From NCBI GenBank assembly GCA_016703785.1, contig JADJBM010000023.1:1-44474 (forward strand): 44,474 nt of DNA. Direction: 5' to 3'. Below the pieces are notes generated by a model. That model did not search any database. It was not told where the DNA came from and saw nothing but the letters and a program-made list of their open reading frames with translations. Each line of letters begins with the position of its first letter. Positions within the stretch are counted from its first letter, which is position 1. This stretch comes from Betaproteobacteria bacterium (GTDB taxonomy: Bacteria; Pseudomonadota; Gammaproteobacteria; Burkholderiales; Rhodocyclaceae). Shown here piece after piece: positions 18,041 to 27,006 of the stretch. The translations under genes were made by a program, and so were the position numbers.

Positions 18041-18885
18041 TGCCCCAGCCCAACGATATCTTCTGGCCCGAGCTGCAGCCGTCGATGATGCCGGGGCATT
18101 TCAACGACTACAAGCAGCTGCTGCTGGCGGAGGGCGATTCGTGGTTCGCCTGGGCCTACATGGGCTTCGACATTTCGCCGAGCATCCTCAATGCGCTGGC
18201 CTTCGACCGCAGCACCGCGACGCTGTGCTACGCCTACTCCGGCCATACCAGCGGCGACATGGAGAAGATGGCGATCAGTGCGGGCTTCATGCAGGAGTTC
18301 AGCGCGCGGCGCTTCCAGGCGGTGCTGCTCTCCGGCGGCGGCAACGATCTCTTCAACGCGCTGGCGCAGGGCCACATCCTGAAACCGACCGGCGGCGGCG
18401 ATCCGAACGACCCGGCAAGCTACATCGATGTGGCCGAGTTGGATGCATTGAAGGACTATGTGACGCGAAACTACCGGCAGATTCTTTCCTGGCGCCTGAA
18501 ACCGATCTCGATGAACAAGACGACGCCGGTGCTGCTGCACACCTACGATTACCCGATGCCGCGGCCTGCGCCGGCCAAGGTCTTGGGCAAGCCGGCGGTG
18601 GGGCCGTGGCTGCTACCGGCCCTGCAGAACGTGAATGCGCCGTCGGCGCTGCATTTCAAGATCATCAAGGAAATCGCTTCGGACATGCTCGACTGCATCC
18701 GCGCCTTCCATGATCCGGCGGCGGGCATTGTCGTGGTGGACACCTGCGGCACGCTGACGCCGTCCGCGCCCGGCTCGACCAGCGACGACGCGGACTGGGT
18801 GAACGAGATTCATCCGAATGCCACCGGCTACGCCAAGCTGGCGGCGAAGATCAAGCCGCAACTCGCCGCACTCGGCGTGCGCTGA
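18040..18885 (+). CDS. SGNH/GDSL hydrolase
   Basis: 281-residue hydrolase with the SGNH blocks in order: block I AEGDSWFAW (about 31), block III SGGGNDLFNA (about 103) and block V WVNEIHPNATGYAKLA near the C-terminus, with Asp and His of the triad. No signal peptide is visible, unlike its partner esterase upstream, with which it overlaps by one base. Substrates of this superfamily are very broad (lipids, acyl esters, sugars), so no specific function is assigned. It ends 22 bases before the convergent iorB gene. Confidence 0.85.
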   Translation: MPQPNDIFWPELQPSMMPGHFNDYKQLLLAEGDSWFAWAYMGFDISPSILNALAFDRSTATLCYAYSGHTSGDMEKMAISAGFMQEFSARRFQAVLLSGGGNDLFNALAQGHILKPTGGGDPNDPASYIDVAELDALKDYVTRNYRQILSWRLKPISMNKTTPVLLHTYDYPMPRPAPAKVLGKPAVGPWLLPALQNVNAPSALHFKIIKEIASDMLDCIRAFHDPAAGIVVVDTCGTLTPSAPGSTSDDADWVNEIHPNATGYAKLAAKIKPQLAALGVR

Positions 18886-18907
18886 CCTGGGGGCAGGTGC
18901 TGCCGCC

Positions 18908-20464
18908 CTATCCCTGCTTCATCCAGATGACCGGCTTGCCCTTGGCCGTGGCTGCGGAGGGCTTGGCCTCCTCGTAGGCCAGCGCCGCTTCGCGCGCCTT
19001 GCGGATGGCGACCCTGAGGGCGTCTGCGCCGCGCGCCACCGCCTGCTCGTTCTCCACCAGCGTGTCGAGGATCTTGACGAAGGCCTCGCGGCTCTTGCGC
19101 CAGGTCTCGCCGTAGCCGCGCACGAGCTTGGCGCAGAGGACGATCTCCAGCGACAGGTCTGCATCGAGCGCGGCAAAGCCGAGGCGCTTGATGGCGCCAA
19201 GCCAGCGCTCGATCATCGCCTGTTCCTCGATGAAGCGAGAACTCCTGCGCCGCAGCGGCTTCATGGCCGACATCAGGCGCATGGCGAGAAATCCCGTGAC
19301 ATCGCTGGTGCGCAGCTTGACCGCGCGGCCGGCGCCGGCGTTCTTGCGCAGGCGCGCCGCCCATGACGGCGGCAGGATGTCGGCGATCTCGTTGGCGCTG
19401 GGCTTGAGGTAGTCGGTGACGACGACGATCTGGTCGTCCTTCGCCGCGGCTTCCTTGCGCACGCGCGCGAAGCGGCTGGCGCGGGTCTTCAGGTCGGCGA
19501 CGCGGATGACGTCCTCGTAGCTCATCCACAGGGCGAGCAGGCGCGCCGCTTCCTGCGTGAGCTGCCAGCCGCCGGCCTCGCCGCCGGCCTCGCGGTCGAC
19601 GGCCAGCACGCCGCGCATGCGGTCGAGGTAGGTCGCAGCGTAGGCCGCATCCTGGTAGTCGGCGAGACGCGCGACGGCTTCGTCGAGCAGTCCGTGCAGC
19701 GCTACGGGAAATTCGCGGCGGACGCGGTCGGATTGCTCCCCCCTTTGCAAAAATCCCCCCTCCTCCCCCCTTTGCAAAAGGGGGGTTGGGGGGGATTTAG
19801 CGGCCGTCAAATCCCCCGCCTCGCTGCGCTCGCCACCCCCTTTTCCCAAGGGGGTTGAAGCGGCAGCGAAGCCCGAGGCAAACCCGCGCAGGCTGGCTTC
19901 CGCGCCTTTGCCGGCGCCGCGGATGGCGGCTTCGCAGGCTTCACGCGAGAGCGGCAGCGCGCCGCTCCCGGCCATGGCGCCGAAGAGCACGGCGTTGATC
20001 ACCGTGCCGGCCTCCTGCGCGAGGCGCGACATGTCGAAGAGCACGGCCTTCTGCGCCACCTGCGGCGCGGCCTCGAGGATCTTCTGCACGTCGTAGCGGC
20101 CGTCGGTGGGCACCATTTTCTCGGACGTGGCGTAGATGCGGTGGGTGGACGCCACCAGCGTGGTGCGCTCGGCGGTGATGAAGGCGTTCTGCATGGCGCG
20201 GCCGGCCTCGACCAGTTCGGAGGCGGCCATCAGGTCGATGGCACCCGGGCTGGGGATCAGGGCCATCACAGGCGGCCGCGCGCCTTTCTCGGGATACATC
20301 TCGACGTAATAGGTGGTGGCGCCGGTGCGTTGCGAGACGCCGGGAATGGAGGTTTTCTGCGCCGGGAAGCCTTCGTGCTGGGCGGCTTCGATGAGCCAGT
20401 CGGCGAGCACGCCGCCGCCCTCGCCGCCGAGGGCGGCCACCAGGATGGTATAGGTGCGGGTCAC
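18908..20464 (-). CDS. iorB: indolepyruvate:ferredoxin oxidoreductase, beta/gamma-type subunit (IorB)
   Basis: Partner of IorA in the oxidative decarboxylation of arylpyruvates to arylacetyl-CoA with reduction of ferredoxin. Residues 1-180 are the 2-oxoacid:acceptor oxidoreductase gamma domain (ILVAALGGEGGGVLADWL, KTSIPGVSQRTGATTYYVEM). A long C-terminal extension makes it 518 residues, about 2.5 times an archaeal IorB; such extended beta subunits are usual in proteobacteria. The GTG start overlaps the iorA stop (GTGA). Around residues 205-250 the protein contains about 40 residues encoded by an inserted palindromic repeat (SPPTPLLQRGEEGGFLQRGE); the frame is kept. Confidence 0.88.
   Translation of the reverse strand: MTRTYTILVAALGGEGGGVLADWLIEAAQHEGFPAQKTSIPGVSQRTGATTYYVEMYPEKGARPPVMALIPSPGAIDLMAASELVEAGRAMQNAFITAERTTLVASTHRIYATSEKMVPTDGRYDVQKILEAAPQVAQKAVLFDMSRLAQEAGTVINAVLFGAMAGSGALPLSREACEAAIRGAGKGAEASLRGFASGFAAASTPLGKGGGERSEAGDLTAAKSPPTPLLQRGEEGGFLQRGEQSDRVRREFPVALHGLLDEAVARLADYQDAAYAATYLDRMRGVLAVDREAGGEAGGWQLTQEAARLLALWMSYEDVIRVADLKTRASRFARVRKEAAAKDDQIVVVTDYLKPSANEIADILPPSWAARLRKNAGAGRAVKLRTSDVTGFLAMRLMSAMKPLRRRSSRFIEEQAMIERWLGAIKRLGFAALDADLSLEIVLCAKLVRGYGETWRKSREAFVKILDTLVENEQAVARGADALRVAIRKAREAALAYEEAKPSAATAKGKPVIWMKQG
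19737..19857. repeat. palindromic CCCCCTTTGCAAAAGGGGG-type repeat inserted in iorB
   Basis: About 120 bases with two or three copies of a C-run/TTTGCAAAA/G-run palindrome plus a related hairpin (CCCCCTTTTCCCAAGGGGG). It lies within iorB, is open in the gene's frame and is translated as Pro/Gly/Arg/Gln-rich sequence. The same unit occurs at 26.6 kb. This class of short repeats is familiar from many proteobacterial genomes. Confidence 0.85.
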
Positions 20465-22591
20465 TTCGCACCTCCAAACGCGCCGATCACGCCTTGCCGG
20501 AGGCCGTGCATGAAGCGGTCCCAGCCGCTCGGGTTCTGGATCACCTCGATGCGGTGGAAGGACGGGCACAGCGCGGCGGCGTGGGCCGCCTCGCCGCACA
20601 AGCCGCAGCCGACGCAGCCGCTGTTGATGGTGGTGACCGGTTCCGTGCGCAGCGGATCAGGGCTGTCCTTGATGGTGAGCGAGGGGCAGCCGGAGAGGCG
20701 GATGCAGGCGCGGTCGCCGGTACACACGTCGTCGTCGATGCCGAAGCGCGTGCGCACGACGCGCTCGCCGGCGGCAAGCTGTTTCGCCTTCACCGGCCGC
20801 TCGCGGCGCGTGCGCTCGAGCATGCACTCGCCGTCGGCGATGATGACCTTGAGGCCCTTCTGCTCCGTCGTCATGGCGCGGCGCAGGGCGTCGGCGACGT
20901 CGCTCACCTGGTAGTTGGGCACGCGCTCCAGCCACTTCACGCCTATGCCGCGCAGCGTGGATTCGATGCTGATCGGGCTGCCCTCCCCTGGCGGCGAGAT
21001 CCGGCGAGGACGGAATGTTCTGCGTGCCGGTGGCCGAGGTATAGCCGTTCAGCATGATGACCAGCACGCCCTCGTCGTTGCGGAAGACGGCATTGGCGAC
21101 ACCGGTGGTGAGGCCCTGGTGCCAGAAGCCGCCGTCGCCCATGACGGTGATGATGCGCTTGCCGAAGTTCGGCCCCATGGCGGAGGCGGCCGCCAGCGAC
21201 AGGCCATAGCCGAGCACGGTGTTGCCGAGGTTGAAGGGCGGCAGCGTGGAGAAGGTGTGGCAGCCGATGTCGGAACTGATGTGGATGCCGCCGAACTCCT
21301 TCTCGATGAGCTTCAGCGCGGTGAACACCGGCCGCTCCGGGCAGCCGATGCAGAAGCCGGGCGGGCGCGTCGGCACCGGCGCGCCGAGCAGCTCGGCGGC
21401 GCGGGTCTTGGCCTGCGCCACGCCATCGCGCACCGCCGCGACGGCCTTGAGGTCGACGCCGTCCGGCAAAGTCAGCTCGAGGAAGGCGGCGAGGCCGTTG
21501 AGCAGCACTTCGCCGGTGTATTCGCCGGCCATCGGCAGCACGTCCTTGCCGATGATGTGCGGATCGTTGATGTCGGCGCGGCGCAGGATGGAGTTGATGG
21601 CCTCCTCGAGATGGGCGGGCTGGCCCTCCTCCACCACCAGCACAGCGCGCTTGCTCGAGCAGAAGCGCGTGACCTCCTCGTGCACCAGCGGGTAGGTGAC
21701 GTTGAGCACGTAGAGCGGGATGCGCGATTCGCCATAGGGATCGGCGAGGCCGAACTGCTGCAGGGCGCGGATCGTGGTGTTGTACATGCCGCCCTGCAGG
21801 ATGATGCCGATCTGGCGCAGGTCGCCGGCGAAGACTTCGTTCAGCTGCTCGCGCTGGATGAACTTCAGCGCTTCGGGCAGGCGCACGCCGATCTTGTGCT
21901 TTTCCTGCGTGTAGTTGGCGGGCGGCAGCGGAATGCGGTCGAGGCTGAAGACCGGCTTCTGGATCGGGTTGCGCCGCGAATGCTTCGGCGCGACATTGTC
22001 CTTCGTCTCGAAACTGCCATGCACGTGGCAGGCGCGGATACGCAGCTCGAGCATCACCGGCGTGTTGCTGGCTTCCGACAGTTCGAAGCCCTTCTCCACC
22101 ATGCGCGTGATGGAGGGCAGGTTCGGCCGCGGGTCGAGCAGCCAGATCTGCGACTTCTGCGCGAAGGAATGGCTGCGCTCCTGGATGATGGAGGCGCCCT
22201 CGCCGTAATCCTCGCCGATGACGATCAGCGCGCCGCCGACGACCCCGGCCGACGACAGGTTGGAGAGCGCATCCGAGGCGACGTTGGTGCCGACCACCGA
22301 TTTCCAGGTGGCGGCGCCGCGCAGCGGGTAGTTGATGGAGGCGCCGAGCATGGCGGCGGCGCCGGCTTCGTTGCCGCAGGCCTCGAAGTGCACGCCGAGC
22401 TCGTCGAGCAGTTCACGCGCATCGGCGAGCACGTCCATGAGGTGCGACACCGGCGCGCCCTGGTAGCCGCCGACGTAGGAGACGCCGGACTGCAGCAGCG
22501 CCTTGGTGACGGCGAGGATGCCCTCGCCGGTGAAAGTTTGGCCGGCGCCAAGCCGCAGCTTCGCGACTTCCGCCTTGAAGGATCTTTCCAT
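20461..22591 (-). CDS. iorA: indolepyruvate:ferredoxin oxidoreductase alpha subunit (IorA), one frameshift
   Basis: Large thiamine-diphosphate subunit (about 709 residues). Order: pyrimidine-binding domain (YVGGYQGAPVSHLMDVL), central domain, FCIGCPERPVFTALKLIEKE, the TPP motif GDGGFWHQGLTTGVANAVFRND, and a C-terminal ferredoxin domain with cysteine clusters (CTGDRACIRLSGCPS and CVGCGLCGEAAHAAALCP) for two [4Fe-4S] clusters. The frame breaks near 20978, in the TPP domain after SSPDLAARG, and resumes as SIESTLRGIGVKWLERVPNY; a one-base indel in a C-rich run explains it. Expected substrates are indolepyruvate and phenylpyruvate. The latter would give phenylacetyl-CoA, the substrate of PadBCD. 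It starts 121 bases after padI, across a hairpin repeat, so it may have its own promoter. Confidence 0.88.
21468..21491 (-). repeat. dispersed bipartite motif, copy 5
   Basis: Plus strand AAAGTCAGC, 8 bases, GGCGGCG, i.e. the motif in reverse orientation inside iorA. The second half differs from the commonest form by one base. Confidence 0.35.
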
Positions 22592-22639
22592 AGGTCTCTC
22601 TGTCGGCGGGCCGGCGTACCGGGTCCGCTCTATTCTAGT

Positions 22640-22712
22640 TAAGTCGCGAAGCGACTCGCCCTGCCCCCCTCTCCCGCGGGCGGGAGAGGGGTTGGGGGAG
22701 AGGGTGCTGCAA
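22640..22712. repeat. CTCTCCC/GGGAGAG hairpin repeat between padI and iorA
   Basis: CCCCCCTCTCCCG and CGGGAGAGGGGTTGGGGGAGAGGG form a strong imperfect hairpin followed by a third arm. It fills most of the padI-iorA gap. This is a common short dispersed repeat type; it could weaken read-through into iorAB, but it lacks a T-run. Confidence 0.75.
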
Positions 22713-24065
22713 TTATGCCTGACCAGACATGGTCTGCGCCATGGCCGGGTGGCAACCTTCGGAGAGGCTCTTGATGAAGCCGACGTTCTTTTCCACCGTC
22801 GCCTGGATGTGGCCGACCTGCTCCTCGGAAAGGTGGCGGTACTTGCCCAGCGCCTTGAGGTACTCGGCGATGGAGAGCGGCTGCTCGACACTGCGCGTCA
22901 GCTGCAGGCCGTCGCGCGGATTCGACTCCCACAGCATGACGAAGTTGGCCTCGACGGCCTTGCGCGCCACCTCGATGTTCTCCTGCGAGGGGAAGCGCCA
23001 GCCGGTGGTGCATGGCGAGTAGATGTGCAGGTAGGCGAAGCCGCGCTTGGAGGCAGCGATGGCCTTGTCCAGCTTGTCGTAGAGGTCTTCCATGAAGGCG
23101 GTGGAGGCCGTGGCGACGTACTCGCAGTTGTGCATCACCATCAGCAGCGGCATGTTCTTGGCGTCCTGCGTCTTGCCGGTGCCGCGCTCGCCGACCGGCG
23201 TGGTGGAGGTCCACGCGCCGAAGGGCGTGCAACTGGAGCGCTGCATGCCGGTGTTCATGTAGCCCTCGTTGTCCACACAGATGAAGAGGATCTGCTCGCC
23301 GCGCTCGGCCGCACCGGAGAGCGACTGGAAGCCGACGTCGGAGGCGCCGCCATCGCCGGCCAGCGCCACGGCATTCACCTCGCGGCCCTGGCGCTTGTAG
23401 TGGCGCTTGACGCCGGTGAGCATGGAGGCGGTGTTGGTGAGCAGCGGGTGGAAGACGGGCACCTTGGTGCCGGTGAGGCCGTTGTAACCGACCGAGCCCA
23501 TGCCGGGGATGCAGCCGGGCGGCGTCGCGAGCACGGTCTCAGGGCCGATGCGGCGCATGGCGTGGCGCATGATGAGCTCGGTGTTGCAGCCCTGGCAGCC
23601 GGCGAGGCCCGGCACGAAGAGGTCTTCCAGATCGCCCACCTCGTTGTAGATGTTCGCCGTGGTGAGGTACTTCAGCGCACCGCGGTCGCAGGCTTTCACG
23701 CAGATCGGATCGCCGCCGCAGGTGTCGCACTTGACGACATGGCCGGCCGCGGCGTTGTGCACGATGCCGCCGTAGGCGCAGCCGACGGTGCACAGCAGGC
23801 AGTTCACGCACTTCGTGCCGTCCCAGTCGATGACGCCGTCGGCGTCGTTCTTGGCCAGCGCCGCCGCCGGGCAGTTGGAAACGCACTTCGGGTCGCCGCA
23901 CTGGCGGCACATCGCCAGCTCGAACGAATCGCCATCGGCGACGATCTGGATGCGCGAGTTGATGACGTCCGGCGCGCCGGTCTTGGCCGTGGCGCAGGCC
24001 GTCATGCAGGCATTGCAGCCGTCGCAGTGCTCGGGCAGGAAGGAGATAGTGTTGTAGGCGCTCAT
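22713..24065 (-). CDS. padI: phenylglyoxylate:NAD+ oxidoreductase, beta subunit (PadI)
   Basis: Thiamine-diphosphate subunit (450 residues) of the enzyme that oxidatively decarboxylates phenylglyoxylate to benzoyl-CoA. The N-terminal 140 residues carry many cysteines in ferredoxin-like spacing (CDGCNACMTACATAK, CRQCGDPKCVSNCP, CVNCLLCTVGC, CDTCGGDPICVKAC). The C-terminal part is the TPP-binding beta domain (GCQGCNTELIMRHAMR, ALAGDGGASDVGFQSLSGAA, FICVDNEGYMNTGMQRS). A ferredoxin module fused to the beta subunit is known for PadI and distinguishes it from pyruvate:ferredoxin oxidoreductase beta subunits. The frame is intact. It is the last gene of the padEFGHI block. Confidence 0.93.
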   Translation of the reverse strand: MSAYNTISFLPEHCDGCNACMTACATAKTGAPDVINSRIQIVADGDSFELAMCRQCGDPKCVSNCPAAALAKNDADGVIDWDGTKCVNCLLCTVGCAYGGIVHNAAAGHVVKCDTCGGDPICVKACDRGALKYLTTANIYNEVGDLEDLFVPGLAGCQGCNTELIMRHAMRRIGPETVLATPPGCIPGMGSVGYNGLTGTKVPVFHPLLTNTASMLTGVKRHYKRQGREVNAVALAGDGGASDVGFQSLSGAAERGEQILFICVDNEGYMNTGMQRSSCTPFGAWTSTTPVGERGTGKTQDAKNMPLLMVMHNCEYVATASTAFMEDLYDKLDKAIAASKRGFAYLHIYSPCTTGWRFPSQENIEVARKAVEANFVMLWESNPRDGLQLTRSVEQPLSIAEYLKALGKYRHLSEEQVGHIQATVEKNVGFIKSLSEGCHPAMAQTMSGQA

Positions 24066-24093
24066 GGGGAGAGCCAGTGTGCGGGGACGGCTC

Positions 24094-25336
24094 TCATCTC
24101 CAGGTCTTCGACATGATGGTCCGCGCCGTCTTCTGCGGGTCAGCGATGAAAGCTTCGCGCACGGAACCGAGGTCGATGCGGCGCAGGATGATCTCCCACA
24201 TCACGCCCGGGTCGAAGGGCACGTTGATGCCGAAGATGCCGGTGAGGCGGTTGTCCTGCATGACGATCTTCAGGTAATGCTTCGCGTCGGCTTCCTTGCG
24301 CACCACCTCCCCTGCATCCTGGCTGCCGACGGAGACCGCCTGCTGGCCGAAGAAGGTGTAGGTGTTGAGCGGCACGCCGCCGGGCCAGGGCTTCACGGCC
24401 GGGTCGCCGGCCATGGCCATGCCGGCGATCTTGCCCTGCTCGACGGCCTCGGGGAGGATGCCGTTGAGCATTTTCTCGCCGTTGTAGAAAGCCTTTCGCC
24501 TGGGCGACGTCGCCGGCGGCCCAGATACCATCCACGCTGGTGCGCATGCTGTCGTCGACGAGGATGCCGCGGTCGATGTCCACGCCGGAGCCGGCGAGGT
24601 AGTCGGTCACCGGCGCCACGCCGGCGGCGACCAGCAGCAGGTCGGCGTCGAGCGTCGCGCCGCCGTCCGTCATGACGCGGATGGTCTTGCCCGCCGTCTC
24701 ACAGCGGCTGACTTTTGCGCCGAGCATGAGCTTGACGCCTTTGGCGGCGAAGGCGGCTTCGATGATGGCGGAAGCTTCGGCATCGAAATAGCCGGCAAGC
24801 ACGCGCGGCTGCATTTCCACCACAGCGACCTGGGCGCCGGCCTTGGCGAGGTTCTCGGCGGCATGCATGCCGACCAGCCCGGCGCCGAGCACCACCGCCT
24901 GCTTCGTCTGCGGCAGGGCCGCGTGCAGGCCGACGGCGTCGGCCAGCGTGCGCAGGACATGGAACTTGACGTCCTTCAGGCCGGGGATCGGCGGCAGCAG
25001 CGGCGCGGCGCCGGTGGCCAGCAGCAGCTTGCCGTAGGCGATCTCCTCGCCGCTGGAAAGCTTGGCGCGTTTGGCGGCAGCATCGACCGCCGTCACGGCG
25101 GCGCCGCGGATGAAGCCGATCTTGTTTTTCTCGAACCACGCGCCGTCCTTCAGCGCCACGCGCTCGGGCGCCGAGCGGCCGGACACCACGTAGGGCAGCA
25201 CGGTGGGCGAGTACGGCAGGGCGTCGTCGCGCGTCACCACGGTGACGCTGCCCTCGGCGTCCTGCATGCGGATGGCCTGCAGGGCGGAAAGCGCGGCATG
25301 GCTGGCGCCGACGATGAGGTATTCAGTCTGTGTCAT
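24094..25336 (-). CDS. padH: phenylglyoxylate:NAD+ oxidoreductase FAD subunit (PadH), one frameshift
   Basis: FAD/NAD(P)-binding subunit (about 413 residues) passing electrons from the iron-sulfur clusters to NAD+. Visible are a first Rossmann motif (YLIVGASHAALSALQAIR), LLLATGAAPLLPPIPG, a second Rossmann motif (AVVLGAGLVGMHAAENLAKA) and the third FAD motif SVDGIWAAGDVAQAKGF. The frame shifts immediately after this last motif, near 24490, and continues as YNGEKMLNGILPEAVEQGKIAG with a C-terminal dimerisation-type domain. A one-base error in an AAAGCC run is likely. The start lies two bases after the padG stop. One copy of the dispersed motif gives GAKVSRCETAG. Confidence 0.9.
24692..24715 (+). 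repeat. dispersed bipartite motif, copy 6
   Basis: CGCCGTC, 8 bases, GCTGACTTT inside padH, read by the gene as KVSRCETA. The surrounding protein sequence is normal for the family, so this copy could be native rather than inserted. Confidence 0.4.
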
Positions 25337-25338
25337 GG

Positions 25339-26562
25339 TCAATCCTTCTCGTTCAGCCACACCGTCTCGCCGACCTGGCCGTCCTTGGCCAACGCCTGCG
25401 TGCGCTCGATGACGCGGCCGAAGTGGTCGGTGGTGATGTCGGCGCCGGCGAGGCCGCCAATGAAGCTCATGGCGGCGGGCCGCTGCGTCGCGAACTGCAG
25501 CGCACCGATGACGTCCTGATAGAGCGGGCCGCTGTTCCAGCCGAAGCTGACCGAGCGGTCGACCACGCCGACGGCCTTGACGCCGGACAACGCCTTGGCG
25601 ATGGCCTGCACCGGGAACGGGCGGTAGGTCTTCACCTTGACGAGGCCGACGCGCTCGCCGCGGTCGCGCGCTTCATCGACCGCATCCTTGCCGGCACCGG
25701 TCATGGAGCCGAGGGTGACCAGCGCGGTCTCGGCGTCGTCCATGCGGTAGCTTTCCACCAGTGGTGCATGGCGGCGGCCGACGATGCGCGCCCAGTCCTC
25801 GTGCGCGGCCTCGATAACGGCCAGCGAATTCTGCATGCCGCTGCACTGTCCCTTGCGGTAGCGCACGAACATCGACGGCCCCGGCCCGCCGGCGCCGCCG
25901 GTGAGCGGATCGACGGCCATCGGCCGGTCGGGATCGAGGGCGGCATGCCAGTTGGTGGCGGGCGGCGGCAGGAAGGCATCCACCTCCTCCTGCGTCGGCA
26001 GCTCGACGCGCGTGGCGCCGTAGGAAAGATAGTTACCGTCGTGGCAGACATTGACCGGCAGCATGACGTCGCGGTGCTCGGCGACCTTGTAGCCCATGAT
26101 GGTGGTGTCGAGCACCTCCTGCACGGTCTCGCAGTACATCTGGATCCAGCCGACCTCGCGCACGCTCATGGCGTCCTGGTGGCCGCCCCAGACGCTCTGC
26201 GGCGTGAGGGTGTCGCGCGTGACGATGGACATCACCATCGGCATGCGCAGGCCGGGCGTGCGCAGGTAGGGTTCGAACATGAAGGCCAGGCCGGGGCCGC
26301 AGGTGCCGGTGTAGGTGCGCGCGCCGGCGAGTGTGCCGCCGTGCAGCACGGAGAGCACCGAGTGCTCGCCCTCGACATCGATGATCTCGGCGTTGAGCTT
26401 GCCATCGGCGACGAACTTGGCGAGGTATTCGACCAGCGAGGACTGCGGCGTGATCGGGTACACCGCCACCATGTCCACGCGCGCCAGCGTCACCGCCCAG
26501 GCGGCGGCCTCGTTGCCGTCGCAGACGATGGCTTTCGGTTTGGATTTAAGTACGGCAGACAT
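25339..26562 (-). CDS. padG: phenylglyoxylate:NAD+ oxidoreductase, alpha subunit (PadG)
   Basis: Alpha subunit (407 residues) of the 2-oxoacid oxidoreductase superfamily, contributing the pyrimidine-side of the TPP site. Family segments: DGNEAAAWAVTLARVDMVAV with YPITPQSSLVEYL, then EHSVLSVLHGGTLAGARTYT, GTCGPGLAFMFEP, and in domain II ALVTLGSMTGAGKDAVDEAR with TYRPFPVQAI and GVVDRSVSFGWNSGPL. The start at 26562 is set by AAGGAG. About 150 bases of palindromic repeat separate it from padF, unlike the overlapping or closely packed junctions elsewhere in the operon. The frame is intact. Confidence 0.93.
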   Translation of the reverse strand: MSAVLKSKPKAIVCDGNEAAAWAVTLARVDMVAVYPITPQSSLVEYLAKFVADGKLNAEIIDVEGEHSVLSVLHGGTLAGARTYTGTCGPGLAFMFEPYLRTPGLRMPMVMSIVTRDTLTPQSVWGGHQDAMSVREVGWIQMYCETVQEVLDTTIMGYKVAEHRDVMLPVNVCHDGNYLSYGATRVELPTQEEVDAFLPPPATNWHAALDPDRPMAVDPLTGGAGGPGPSMFVRYRKGQCSGMQNSLAVIEAAHEDWARIVGRRHAPLVESYRMDDAETALVTLGSMTGAGKDAVDEARDRGERVGLVKVKTYRPFPVQAIAKALSGVKAVGVVDRSVSFGWNSGPLYQDVIGALQFATQRPAAMSFIGGLAGADITTDHFGRVIERTQALAKDGQVGETVWLNEKD

Positions 26563-26582
26563 GCCGATTCTCCTTGAGCGAC

Positions 26583-26697
26583 AACCGGGTCTCCCCCTTT
26601 GCAAAAGGGGGACGGAAGGGGGGTTTTGCGGACGTCGTCGACTCGCCACCGCCGATAAATCCCCCCTCGCCCCCCTTTTGCAAAGGGGGGAATGGCA
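26583..26697. repeat. palindromic CCCCCTTTGCAAAAGGGGG-type repeats between padF and padG
   Basis: Two facing copies (about 26591-26625 and 26658-26697) of the same C-run/TTTGCAAA/G-run palindrome that is inserted in iorB, separated by about 35 bases. They fill the only large gap inside the pad operon and can fold into strong hairpins in the mRNA. Confidence 0.85.
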
Positions 26698-26715
26698 GTT
26701 GGCATTCTCTATCAA

Positions 26716-27006
26716 TCATGCCGCCTCCTCCACCATGGTGATCGCCCGCTGCGGGCATTCCTTGGCACAGATGCCGCAGCCCTTGCAGGTGGCGAGGTCG
26801 AAGTCGAACCAGGCGGCCTTCTCCACCACGCACTGCACCGGGCAGTAGAGCCAGCAGACGGCGCACTTGACGCATTTGGCGCGGTCGACCACCGGCTTCA
26901 TGCTGCGCCAGTCGCCCGGCATCATCGGGTTCATCTTGACGGCGATGGGACAGAGGTCGTCCGGAAGGCCGGTGGTGTCGAACATGGGCTTGGACACTTG
27001 CTTCAT
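26716..27006 (-). CDS. padF: phenylglyoxylate:NAD+ oxidoreductase ferredoxin-like delta subunit (PadF)
   Basis: Small 96-residue subunit with two [4Fe-4S] binding motifs, CVKCAVCWLYCPVQC and CKGCGICAKECPQRA, the delta-subunit type of 2-oxoacid oxidoreductases. It would carry electrons from the TPP subunit to PadH. The start overlaps the padE stop (ATGA). The sequence begins MKQVSKPMFDTTGLPDD, without signal peptide. Confidence 0.93.
   Translation of the reverse strand: MKQVSKPMFDTTGLPDDLCPIAVKMNPMMPGDWRSMKPVVDRAKCVKCAVCWLYCPVQCVVEKAAWFDFDLATCKGCGICAKECPQRAITMVEEAA

Noticed and set aside
19737..19857. CRISPR array
   Set aside because: The repeated unit is a palindrome with irregular spacing and no unique spacers; it is a dispersed hairpin repeat.
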